A DNA stretch of 64,000 bases from Aristolochia californica (GCA_029961685.1 JARWKL010000008.1:32179619-32243618), one strand, 5' to 3'. Shown: positions 51,665 through 59,412, counted from the stretch's first letter. The notes: generated from the letters alone by a model not told the origin. Made by a program: numbers and translations.

Positions 51665-52711
51665 CTAATGACCACTCCTAAGGGTGGTTATGGCTTTGGC
51701 TTGCTCGTGGTGGGGATTGGAACTCGACCCACTCTCATGTGTGCTTTTGGGGTTAGGAATGGTTTGAATTGGGAGTCTATTTTGTGCCTGCTCACTCATG
51801 TGGCTGGCCAATTAACTCACTTGCATTTCAAGTTTAGCAATGCAGGACTGTGTATTCTGCATGAATAATTGAAGTGTATCCTCAAGTGAAGGTTTTTGTG
51901 GAATCAATTGTTGTTGAGTGAAGTGTGGGCGTGGAGCTTGGGGTTGAGTAAAACACAGAGGACCCCCAACCTGTGGGCCCTTGAACCATGAGAAATTTGG
52001 GTGCCTAGCCCAACCTGGATTATTTGTTTCCAAAAAAGGATTGTTCTGGTTTGGTCTATGAAAATTCTGGACTGCATTCAAGTCCTCAATGAGCTTTGGG
52101 TAGGATGAACTAGATGGACACATTTGTGTGGGATGAGATGAACTAGAGCATATGGCATAGACAGTAGATGGGTTAGGAGCAGGTGAACCCTTGGACACCA
52201 TAAGGGCATCAATATTTCTAGTCAACCCCTCAATCTTGGCCATGAGCATGGGTGTTTCACTAACCTCGTTGCATCTACCATGGATCTTACCTGGGGTGTA
52301 AGACCTTGATAAAAGTATTGTACTAAATGTCATTTCTCAAACCCATAATGCGGACACCTATGGATCAAATCCTTCCATTTCTCCCAAGCCTCATAAAAGT
52401 GTTCACCTTCCTGCTGCATAAAGTTGGAGATTTCTCTCCTGATGGCTGTAGTTCTCTGAATGGAAAAGTACTTGGACAAAAATTTTATGACTAATGTGTC
52501 CCATGAAGTAATGCTACCCACCTCTATGGAATTAAGCGAAGACTTGGCCTTATCCTTAAGTGAAAATGGAAAAAGTCTTAACCAGATAGAGTCATCTGAG
52601 AAATTCTGGAATTTGAAAGTTGCACAGATATCTAAGAATTCCTTAATGTGGTAATAAGGGTCCTCCTTTTCCAACCCATAGAATGTAGGGAGGAGTTGGA
52701 TCACACCCGTT
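51665..52711 (-). pseudogene. gag: Inverted Athila gag, N-terminal part, broken at gap
   Basis: Gag domain words WDTLVIKFLSKYFS, EAWEKWKDLI and the serine-rich stretch after the knuckle are present. The zinc knuckle is damaged: its first cysteine is tyrosine (YAICSSSSHPTQMC). A TGA at 52,330-52,332 stands where the + copy has tryptophan. Just after it a 139-bp segment is missing, with ACGAG at both deletion ends in the + copy (41,286 and 41,425). The gene runs into the N gap at 52,712. Confidence 0.82.
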
Positions 52712-52811
52712 NNNNNNNNNNNNNNNNNNNNNNNNNNNNNNNNNNNNNNNNNNNNNNNNNNNNNNNNNNNNNNNNNNNNNNNNNNNNNNNNNNNNNNNNN
52801 NNNNNNNNNNN
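52712..52811. other. Assembly gap, 100 N
   Basis: Exactly 100 N, the usual placeholder for a gap of unknown size. The sequences on either side (gag codons; LTR terminus) should lie about 1.9 kb apart in an intact element. Confidence 0.98.
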
Positions 52812-52828
52812 GAATCTGACATCTATCA
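52812..52828 (-). repeat. First 17 bp of the inverted Athila LTR
   Basis: GAATCTGACATCTATCA is the reverse complement of TGATAGATGTCAGATTC, matching the LTR start at 38,851 with one mismatch. It marks the outer end of the inverted element. Confidence 0.75.
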
Positions 52829-53157
52829 ATGTCCCAACCATGATATTTGTAAGAGTCAAATAAATTATGTTATGAGAAAAGGTACTGAGGCCACCTTTTC
52901 TTCAATAATAATGTCCCCAAAGAGACATAATAAGTGCAGCTGAATATAACATGACCATCTCCCAACTCATATAACATGAACCAAAATAATAAACCTTGTA
53001 GAAGGATCCATGAAATAATCATAATCAGATATAAATATTTTTTATTAGATGCAAAAGCTTCATCTTTTGTGCATCCCCTTTCTTGAATATTTTGGTCACA
53101 TAAACTTATCCACAACATATGGAATAAAATACCTCTTTCATATACTTCTTCTACTTC
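52829..53157. other. Unassigned AT-rich sequence
   Basis: Flank of the inverted Athila copy. It is not satellite, which is unexpected if the Athila pair simply sits in the array. No ORF, repeat or motif I recognise. Confidence 0.5.
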
Positions 53158-53309
53158 TCCCCCTCAAGCTAGGATGTAATGGAAGTGATCCTAGCTTGAA
53201 CCAAATATCATAGATGTAGAAATAAGCCCAAATAATAGAGATGTAGCATTGAGACCTTAAACTAGGGACAACTAAAATATTTTCCTGATATAGCAACTCA
53301 AACAGTGAT

Positions 53310-54080
53310 GCAAAACAATCGGCTTAAATTCGGATTTTTCAATACAACAGAATACCAGCATGACCTTTGATTCTTCCAATGCGAATATATCTTTAAATAT
53401 AGATTAGATTGACATGAATTTTTCTCCTTATGAAACTAGACTTAAATAAATTTCATCTAAGTATAACTTCTCTTCATAAATATAATTATTAGAAGATAAA
53501 TAATCTGATAGATTTTGGTCTCTGTCATTTGGCCGAACTAAATATTGTTTCTCCTTTTTTTCCAGAATGACCATTGACTATTCCAAGATTAATATCTCCT
53601 TAAAAAAACTCATACCGAGAGTTTGTTGAATAGGTAATAAAATAGACTTACATATACTTCTTTTGATATATAATTCTCCATATAAAGTCTCTTTCTTGAT
53701 AGCAAAAAATACCTCAAAATTTGAAGTTTTCTACTGCTGCTCGAACCTCTTTTTCAATATGACCTTTGTTGGTTCCAATATCTATTTATCTTTGTAGATA
53801 ACTCAGATAAAACATTGGTTGAATAGGTAAAATAATAGACTTATAGATCTTTCTTTTTATATATATTTATCCATATAAAGTCTAGTTCTTGGTAGCATAA
53901 AATACCTCAGAATTTGAATCTTTCTACTACTGCTCAAACCTCTTTATAATCTGACCTTTGATCATTCAAATATCGATATCTCTCTGCAGATAATTCCGAT
54001 TAGAAAAAATCATTTTTCCATGGAAATTAAACTCAAATATCTTTCTTTCAATATATCATTTTCAATATGAAAATCTCATT
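53310..54080. repeat. Four degenerate ~190-bp tandem repeats
   Basis: Spacing of the GACC(T/A)TTG marker is 209, 190 and 192 bp. Shared words include CCATATAAAGTCT, AAAATACCTCA and GAATAGGTAA. Confidence 0.7.
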
Positions 54081-54219
54081 ATAGAGATTAAAAATGCAAA
54101 GCAATCTACAGGTGTAGGGACTAAAATAAATAAATTACGGACCTAGAATTAGAGTTTAGGGTTTAGAGAAAAATATCTCATTATCTCTGTGTGTTGACCA
54201 AGTCAACTCACAAAACCCA

Positions 54220-54230
54220 CTCTGATACCA
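54220..54230 (-). other. Primer-binding site, initiator tRNA-Met type
   Basis: CTCTGATACCA, complement of TGGTATCAGAG, directly before the LTR start at 54,231. Confidence 0.75.
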
Positions 54231-54672
54231 TGTTGAATTTATGGAAAAGATAAATACTTCATTGACTTCATATTATTATAATAATCAGAGTACATGAACC
54301 TCTATTTATAATAGAAGAGGTAGTAGAGTCCAATTACAATAAAACTACCTTTGTCCCAATTACACCCAAAGTCTAACACTTAAAAGATAAGTCCTAGCAT
54401 AATTAAATAACTCAGTATAGATAAAAGACACACATAACTCAAACTAGAATACTTTTAGGACGTGACCATAAGATAAAGAAGCCTTTGTGAGTCCTTCTTG
54501 ATCTTCCAACTTATGTGATAAGGATGCCAACTCGTAGTAATCATGGTGGGTCCTACTTCTTATGTGTTTGGGCCCATCTTGTGGGCCTTCCTTGGTCATG
54601 TGGACCATCTTATCATACTCTTAGATATGTGATCTTTCCTTGGTCATGTGGGCTTGGGCCTATCTTCCAACA
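54231..54672 (-). repeat. Copia-like LTR (442 bp)
   Basis: Runs TGTTGAATTT to TTCCAACA on the + strand, with TGTTG/CAACA inverted ends. A primer site flanks one edge and a purine-rich tract (complement of CAGCCCCTCAAGC) the other. An LTR with a primer site on one side and a polypurine tract on the other means interior-LTR-interior, as left by recombination between tandem copies. A matching second LTR is not seen. It is a different family from the LTR at 25,741 although both start TGTTGAATTTA. Confidence 0.7.
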
Positions 54673-54882
54673 CAGCCCCTCAAGCTTGGGGTGAGAGAAC
54701 ATCATGAACTCCCTGCTTGCTGCAAATGATTTATAAATTCTTTTTGTATAAAATGGTACATCTTCCAATATGCCTTCATCTTCCAATATATATGATATTT
54801 TAAAACATGTATGAATGCATACTACATCCTAAAATTTTTTCATTAATTGAAGTGATACTTTATTTTTTGGAAAAAGTTAAAG
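54673..54882 (-). other. Polypurine-like end and unassigned flank
   Basis: 54,673-54,692 is the complement of a purine-rich tract ending at the LTR; the rest, to the Reina LTR at 54,883, is AT-rich with no recognisable content. Confidence 0.5.
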
Positions 54883-55302
54883 TGTTATGGACTCCATAGC
54901 ATCACGAGTTATCAACAAGCATAGGAATTAAATTATGTCAATTTCCTTTTAATGTAATTCCATTTGGTTTGGTTTGGTTTAGATGTAATATGGCATGAAC
55001 CAATTGACCCATGGGTCTAATTGGTATTTCCATCCTCGACCCTATTTATGGGGACGTCAAGGTGAAGGAAAGTAAGTATTGAGAAAATTAGAATTAAATA
55101 GGTCAAATTCTCCCTCAGAGGTCTAGGTCGGATTCTCCCTTTAAGGTCCAAGTTGAGCTTCCTTCAAAGCTCAATCACTCCCATTTCAAATTCCACCATT
55201 CCACGTTCCAAAAACAAGAATCCTCTCCAGCGTCAAGATTCAATATGGAGGGAAGAGAGGAAAGAAGGGTGACTCGATCCATGGCTCGGTAAGAACCTAA
55301 CA
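54883..55302 (+). repeat. 5' LTR of a Reina-like chromovirus
   Basis: 420 bp from TGTTATGGACTCCATAGC to AAGAACCTAACA. Both ends match the LTR at 62,014-62,390 read on the other strand (TGTTATGGGCTCCATAGC and GAGAACCTAACA), which belongs to an element with a chromodomain integrase. A primer site follows three bases later. Confidence 0.8.
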
Positions 55303-55333
55303 TTTTGGTATCAGAGTTGACCCTCGATCGCGA

Positions 55334-55343
55334 GTTCGATTCC
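55334..55343 (+). promoter_or_regulatory. B-box-like motif after the TRIM primer site
   Basis: GTTCGATTCC fits the RNA polymerase III B box (GWTCRANNC). The same place in the second TRIM (59,429-59,438) has GTTCGAATCC. Function is not shown. Confidence 0.4.
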
Positions 55344-55513
55344 TGGCAACGGTGCAGAGGCTGGATTTAAATATTGGTAGGCCGTAGGATAAAAACCCAG
55401 GTTGGGCAATGTTGCTGCGTCACGCGCAAAGGCTGGATTAAAATACAGGTAGCCGTTGAATAAAACCCGGGTCAGGCCTATGTCATTGGGCCACCGTGGT
55501 CGTCGGCTCGCGA

Positions 55514-55548
55514 GGGGGGGGGGGGGGGGGGGGAGGGGGGGAGGGGGG
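55514..55548 (+). repeat. Poly-G polypurine tract of the TRIM (20-G run)
   Basis: CGA followed by 20 G (55,514-55,533), then AGGGGGGGAGGGGGGTG just before the LTR start TGTTATGG at 55,552. The equivalent tract in the other TRIM copies is GAAGGGGGGGTG or GAAGGTGGGGTG, so this one has expanded. Confidence 0.85.
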
Positions 55549-55551
55549 TGA

Positions 55552-55736
55552 TGTTATGGGACATCCTGGTTATAGGTCGGGGTTAAGTAGCTATGTCTTC
55601 CATTCCTAACAGGCCGGTCTTTTGGGTAATATTGGTTAGGTGCATGACTTAGAACTCCGAAGTTAAGCGAGCCTGGGCGAGAGTAATTCTAGGATGGATG
55701 ACCTCCTGGGAAGTACTCTTGCCTAGGTGCTTAACA
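55552..55736 (+). repeat. TRIM LTR containing 5S rRNA segment
   Basis: 185 bp, TGTTATGGGACATCC to GGTGCTTAACA. An LTR that carries the 3' two-thirds of 5S rRNA is the hallmark of Cassandra TRIMs in plants. The part before the 5S segment (CAGGCCGGTCTTTTGGG) matches the other TRIM LTRs here. Confidence 0.82.
55648..55730 (+). pseudogene. 5S rRNA-derived segment in the TRIM LTR
   Basis: AGAACTCCGAAGTTAAGCG, CTGGGCGAGAGTA and AGGATGGATGACCTCCTGGG correspond to the 3' part of plant 5S rRNA, including the internal control region (box A-like AGTTAAGCGAGC and box C-like GACCTCCTGGGAAG). The first third of the gene is absent, so it is not a functional rRNA gene. It may still bind TFIIIA or start pol III transcription. 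TAGGTGC stands on both sides (55,637 and 55,724). Confidence 0.88.
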
Positions 55737-55773
55737 TTCGCAGTGGTCATCGACTCGCGAAGGGGGGGTGTGA

Positions 55774-55871
55774 TGTTATGGGACATCCTAGTTATAGGCC
55801 TGGGTTAAGTACCTATGTCTTCCGCTCCTAACATGCCGGTCTTTTGGGTAGTATTAGCTAGGTGCTTAACA
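55774..55871 (+). repeat. TRIM LTR without 5S segment
   Basis: 98 bp, TGTTATGGGACATCC to GGTGCTTAACA. It equals the 185-bp LTR with the sequence between the two TAGGTGC copies removed. Confidence 0.8.
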
Positions 55872-56062
55872 TTTGGTATCAAATAGGTCAACCCTTAGGG
55901 ATTCTCTTCTCCTGAGAATTTGCGGTAATTAGTTGAGGACAATCGTCAGAGGACAGACATTTAGGCTCAATCCCTGGCAGAAGTGCGTCAAACCACATCT
56001 GACCTACGTGAGGCAATCAAATCCATGGACACGGCCATCCAAGCCCTCCTCCGGTGACAAGA
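55872..56062 (+). pseudogene. gag: Reina-like gag, N-terminal part
   Basis: After a degenerate primer site (TTTGGTATCA), the sequence encodes a polar, probably coiled-coil start (VEDNRQRTD, SDLREAIKSMDTAIQALLR) with stops, typical of chromovirus gag N-termini. It is interrupted at 56,062 by the 4.7-kb element and resumes at 60,805; CAAGA is duplicated at the two edges. Confidence 0.65.
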
Positions 56063-56407
56063 TGTTACGATCCGAGATCTGACACAAGGATACGTAGTAG
56101 AAGACGAAGATCAAGCCAAAGGGAAGCTTAAAAGCCCTAGAGCTCGTTGAGGAGAACTCTAAGCCTATTTAGACTAGATTCAACCTAATTCTCAATGTCT
56201 GTCCTTCTCATTACTCTTACCTCTTAAATAGGGTTCACCCTATTAGGGTTTAATTAAATATTCCAAAAATATCCCTATGAATAAAATATTCCAAAAATAT
56301 CTCTATGAATAAATAATTCCAAAAATACACCTATGACCTAAAACTGAAATAAAATAAAGTAAATTAAAGAAAACAACTAAAATAATAATGCTATTGCGTG
56401 CATAACA
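56063..56407 (-). repeat. 3' LTR of the gene-carrying element
   Basis: 345 bp, direct repeat of 60,461-60,804; shared words include CCAGATCTGACACAAGG-like, AAGGGAAGCTT and AACAACTAAAATAATAATG. CAAGA target duplication just outside. Confidence 0.9.
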
Positions 56408-56445
56408 TTAGACCCCCTTGGAAGAACGAGCTTGTCCTCAAGCTC
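56408..56445 (-). other. Polypurine tract and chromodomain-end remnant
   Basis: On the - strand CCAAGGGGGTCTAA leads to the LTR start TGTTATG. Just upstream, GAGCTTGAGGACAAGCTC is identical to the same spot in the chromovirus at 62,413-62,430 (codons ELEDKL). This ties the element to a Reina-like parent. Confidence 0.75.
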
Positions 56446-56708
56446 GGAAGTAGTGTCTGTATGCCGACGTCTTCACCTGTGCCCGAGTAGCATCTGTGAT
56501 CGCTATGTTCGCCCGCTGGATGCCCACAATTGGAGCCTTTTTTTTTTCGCACCTCTTGTTTTTGCATACGCCAATACGGAAGAAAACGAACAAGTAGAAT
56601 GGTTACCTGCACCAAACTAGTAACTGCTGATTCAACATTAACAGCCTTTGGGGGAGCTGCCCCAGCATATGCCGCAGTGGCAAAAATAATAGCATATCCC
56701 TGATAACC
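56446..56708 (-). pseudogene. C-terminal tail of the chimeric frame, unrecognised
   Basis: The chimera frame continues past the TGA at 56,709 without further stops into the polypurine tract (hydrophobic GYAIIFATAAYAGAAPP, then the basic stretch QKQEVRKKKG). Source unknown. Confidence 0.45.
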
Positions 56709-57511
56709 TCATGCTTGGACCCAGTCCATGTTCAGGCAATTGTCCCGCATACTCCATGAAAGTATCATGGCTGTAACACTAAGCATGATGTCAACAACAG
56801 TGAGGTCGCCTGCTATGTCAAGATCCACCAATTCCCGGTTGTACCTTTGGTGAAACCTCTCGTCCCTATCAAAAACAAGTGCACACCCCCACACATCCCT
56901 GAATCCAGCTGGACATGGGCCTTTACTGCCCTCAGCCTCCTGACAAGCTGAGATGGAATGTCCATCAGGAGTAGCATGCCAATAGCCTCCATTGTTTAGG
57001 TTGCATCGTCCAAGCCAACTTGCTGCACAATGGCTATAACCATCCCCCCTGAATTGCACTGCTTCTAGCCAGGGACACTCACAGACTCTACCACGGAAGG
57101 TGTCCTCGCACTCTGTTAAAGTCCCCATTTTATCTCGCCAACAACTCCCATTGATGCTCCAGCATTCATTGTGCTGAATATCATTACCCAAACCAACAAT
57201 AGCCTCAATAGTTTCCTCAAACCCATCACACTAAGCCGTTAGTACAACACCTTCCTCTAATGTCCCAACTTGAGCATCGTGGGCTTTGTGCAGCACCGGA
57301 TTGTCAGCAGCAGCATCTGCGTCACCCATCCATTTTTCCATGTTCTGATTATCAATTCCAAGAACAGTGATAACGGTATCAGCACATTCCTTTGGGTAAT
57401 TTGTGTCCTTCATAGGGCACCCGATTTGAAAGGCAGTCACATTCAGTTCTGCGTGGTCATCCTCATAACGGTCCAAACTGTCAAAAAGTTTGACTATGTC
57501 ATGTTGCACAA
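56709..57511 (-). pseudogene. Vacuolar sorting receptor (VSR/BP-80) fragment
   Basis: VSRs carry soluble cargo from the Golgi/TGN to the plant vacuole. Recognisable parts: FQIGCPMKDTNYPKECADTV, MGDADAAADNPVLHKAHDAQ, then GFEETIEA and an EGF-like repeat region (CWRDKMGTLTECEDTFRGRV, CECPW, GDGYSHCAASW, RCNLNNGGYW, CPAGF). About two dozen residues usual in the family between DAQVG and the following AVLKA-like segment are missing. An in-frame TAG is at 57,231-57,233. Some cysteines of the EGF repeats are lost (NNGGYW for NNGGCW). The protease-associated domain, transmembrane segment and YMPL tail are not seen. Intron-free, unlike plant VSR genes. Confidence 0.8.
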
Positions 57512-57924
57512 TGCCAATCCCAGAGTGACCAACTTAAACACGTGCCCATATAAGAGTTCCTGCAAATAGTAGGACTGTTTTCTGCAGTGTCAAAATAGCG
57601 TTGTAAAATCCAGGAATGCAGTGGATTGCGCTGGAAAAATAATGAAAACTACCATACTTCCAATACACATGGTTATGCTGCTGGCCTATCGAAGGATCAC
57701 TAAGTTTTCTGGGTTCTATTTTGGTCGGTTGAGTCCATTTCTGCACTGTCAAAGCAGCAACACATCACAAGTTGTGGAAGAACTTAAGGGCTGCAAAACC
57801 AGCAGCTGCCTCCTATTTCCTCCCCTTCTGTTTGGCCATCTCCTTAAAGACACGCAGTACTTCCCCAGTGTTCCTGGCGTGGCAGAATCTTACCATCATG
57901 GCATGCCCAATAATTGATTCCAAC
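57512..57924 (-). pseudogene. Unrecognised middle segment of the chimera
   Basis: In frame with its neighbours, with stops at 57,813, 57,765 and 57,534. Includes HARNTGEVLRVFKEMAKQKG and a hydrophobic stretch ILTLQKTVLLFAGTLIWA that could be a signal peptide or membrane segment. I do not recognise it. Confidence 0.45.
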
Positions 57925-58440
57925 CCCTTCAAAAAGCTTAAATATTTTGGAAGAAGCTCATCAAATTCATCTGAGAGGAAGACTCGCACATACAACTTCA
58001 AATTGGCTTTGTTGGTATTGTAGTAACTCTCATACAAATCAAGTGAAGCCTGAGGAACAAACAGGACAGCTTCAACAGTGCAGTGACTCCAAGTCATTGG
58101 CATTTTATCACCAAAGTCTTTTGCAGGAGAATGGTAAAATTTGTAGTACACTGCAGCAATAACCTCTTTGGAATTGCGCAGCCATATGGCCTTCACATAA
58201 TTCATGACGTCCCAGTCATAAGTTGTTCCTTGCCCTTTTTTTGTCTTTGGCTTTTTCTCACCATCGTCCTCTTTTAATTCCTCCTCCTCAAGTGCTTCAT
58301 CTTCATTTGAGTCATCATCATCTGCTGGAACTGCTGACTCAACCTCCCTGCTTGCCCCGAGGTAGATGGGGAAGTTGATTTCAAAGTATCTTGTCACCAA
58401 TTCCTTGTGATTGTGACTCACTTCATCTCTCTCAGTCTGC
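57925..58440 (-). pseudogene. Endoplasmin (HSP90.7/GRP94) fragment
   Basis: Endoplasmin is the ER-lumen HSP90 chaperone (SHEPHERD in Arabidopsis). The fragment starts at the end of the N-domain (KELVTRYFEINFPIYLGAS), goes through the acidic charged linker (VPADDDDSNEDEALEEEE, KKPKTKKG) and into the middle domain (YVKAIWLRNSKEV, YYKFYHSPAKDFGDKMP, DLYESYYNTNKANLKLYV, LSDEFDELLPKYLSFLKGL). It ends abruptly at KGL, where family members continue with VDSD. The ATPase site and C-terminal dimerisation domain are absent, and small internal losses are visible (near the first WSH-AVLFVP stretch). It cannot be a working chaperone. The - strand frame is open across it, with no intron. Confidence 0.85.
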
Positions 58441-58472
58441 ACAAAATGGTCTTCGCTGTAATCCTCTTTCAC

Positions 58473-59225
58473 CTAAAAAACTGCTCCTTTTTTATCCTTT
58501 TTTGTTCCAGAAACAAGACCCTCCTCAGAACAAGGCTCTTCAGTGACAACCGTTGTTCGTCCAAGATGAGAGGGTCCTTCATCCTGGATAGTGAACTATT
58601 CTTCTGGGCCAGATTTTTCTCTGTGAGTAGAACTACTGTTCTCATGACCAAAATCTGTTTGATAACCTGCTTGAGCTTTGGATGCAAATTGTGGTTTTGG
58701 ATCCAAATCATTTTTGTCCTGTTGACTCTCTTGATTAGCGAATTGACCTGACCCTTTCACAGGGGAAACATCATCATGTGGGCCAAAAGGATACTCTGTA
58801 GAGAAATTATGATTTGCTGGGTTATCCATGCCATCACTAGAATTAGATTGTACTGATACAGACCCTAAGGCTAGTGACAGAATGGCAGATGGTGCAGACA
58901 GGACCCATCCGACCTTCGAGCAACCACCAACCGGTACCCATTTTGTAGGTAGGAACCACCCCTGCTGCTGCAACATCTATCCTTCCCAACATCCCCAAAA
59001 AAATCCCTCTCGAAAGTCATACACACCAGCCGTAAGGTAGCCAAAACGATGCTGGATGTGTTTCTCTACTTCCCGAAACAGAAACTCACCAGGCCAAAAT
59101 TTTGAAAGTGAAGTTCGTGGTTGAACAGCATATAGGGGATCCAGAAAATTAAACCCCACATCTGAAATTTGAAGATTCACAGCCACATAGGTACTGTGCT
59201 CATCCACAGAAAAACAAAGCCTCTA
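58473..59225 (-). pseudogene. Unrecognised captured segment, N-terminal part of the chimera
   Basis: About 250 codons in the chimera frame with two internal stops. Visible wording: NFLDPLYAVQPRTSLSKF, WPGEFLFREVEKHIQHRF, GYLTAGVYDFREGFFWGC, then a polar serine/aspartate-rich stretch. It has the look of real protein sequence, but I do not recognise the family. A putative splice-like GTAAGT...TTTTTTTAG pair lies just upstream, only ~30 bp apart, too short to be a normal intron. Confidence 0.5.
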
Positions 59226-59316
59226 AAAAAATAAATTTTTGAGACACTTACCCCCCTCAATTTGGAACTTGGGTATGCTTTGGTCTGCCGAGAAGTGGAT
59301 TGCGAGTGGGAGGTTG

Positions 59317-59398
59317 TGTTATGGTCCTGGGTTAAGTACCTATGTCTTCCGCTCCTAACAGGCCGGTTTTTTGGGTAGTATTGGCTAGGTGCTTAACA
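59317..59398 (+). repeat. 5' LTR of the 398-bp TRIM
   Basis: 82 bp, TGTTATGG to TTAACA; target duplication GGTTG directly before it. Confidence 0.9.
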
Positions 59399-59400
59399 TT

Positions 59401-59412
59401 TGGTATCAGAGC
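59401..59412 (+). other. Primer-binding site of the 398-bp TRIM
   Basis: TGGTATCAGAGC, perfect initiator tRNA-Met type, two bases after the LTR. A B-box-like GTTCGAATCC follows at 59,429-59,438. Confidence 0.85.

Larger units (their letters stand above)
49281..52828 (-). mobile_element. Inverted partial Athila copy with assembly gap
   Basis: Reading on the - strand: LTR start (only 17 bp at 52,812-52,828), a gap of 100 N, gag, protease, RT, RNase H, ending inside RNase H at 49,281. The LTR, leader and gag start would need about 1.9 kb, so the gap is larger than drawn or sequence is missing. It is the same family as the + copy, closely similar throughout, but with its own set of lesions. The abrupt joint with the + copy's 3' LTR may be a real rearrangement or a scaffolding artefact. 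Confidence 0.85.
53158..54230 (-). mobile_element. Non-coding interior of a copia-like element, with ~190-bp repeats
   Basis: Lies inside the LTR at 54,231 (- strand orientation). It contains a purine-rich stretch on the - strand at 53,158-53,170 (complement of CCCCCTCAAGCTAGG) and four degenerate tandem repeats marked by GACCTTTG or GACCATTG at about 53,362, 53,571, 53,761 and 53,953. Each repeat also has CTACTGCTGCTCGAACCTC-like and CCATATAAAGTCT-like segments. No protein motif is present, so any element here is non-autonomous. Confidence 0.55.
55303..55871 (+). mobile_element. Cassandra-like TRIM tangle (5S-bearing and 5S-less LTRs)
   Basis: Downstream of the primer site TGGTATCAGAGT (55,306-55,317) lies a TRIM interior like that at 59,399-59,632, ending in a poly-G tract. 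Then comes an LTR of 185 bp (55,552-55,736) containing 5S rRNA sequence, a shortened interior with GAAGGGGGGGTG, and an LTR of 98 bp (55,774-55,871) without the 5S part. After it, TTTGGTATCA restarts and leads into Reina-like gag. TRIMs encode no protein and rely on other elements. The Reina and TRIM parts meet at the shared primer site on both sides, which suggests template switching or recombination there. Confidence 0.75.
56391..59225 (-). pseudogene. Chimeric ~940-codon frame of captured host gene pieces
   Basis: From 59,225 down to the LTR, one - strand frame holds all recognisable pieces: an unrecognised N-terminal part, endoplasmin, an unrecognised middle, and the vacuolar sorting receptor. 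I find eight internal stops in it (at 58,977, 58,596, 58,473, 57,813, 57,765, 57,534, 57,231 and 56,709; mostly TAG). A random frame this long would have over forty. No shift of frame is needed anywhere, although at least two source genes are joined. This suggests the element once encoded a fused protein and then decayed by point mutation. No intron is seen within the captured pieces, so capture probably went through RNA. Confidence 0.7.

Noticed and set aside
52648..52863. ORF running through the N gap
   Set aside because: Produced by translating N; not real.
55648..55730. Functional 5S rRNA gene
   Set aside because: Only the 3' part of 5S is present, with changes, inside a TRIM LTR; there is no tandem 5S array.
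57925..58440. A working endoplasmin or VSR host gene at this locus
   Set aside because: Only partial domains, in-frame stops, and full enclosure between the two LTRs of one element with a target duplication.
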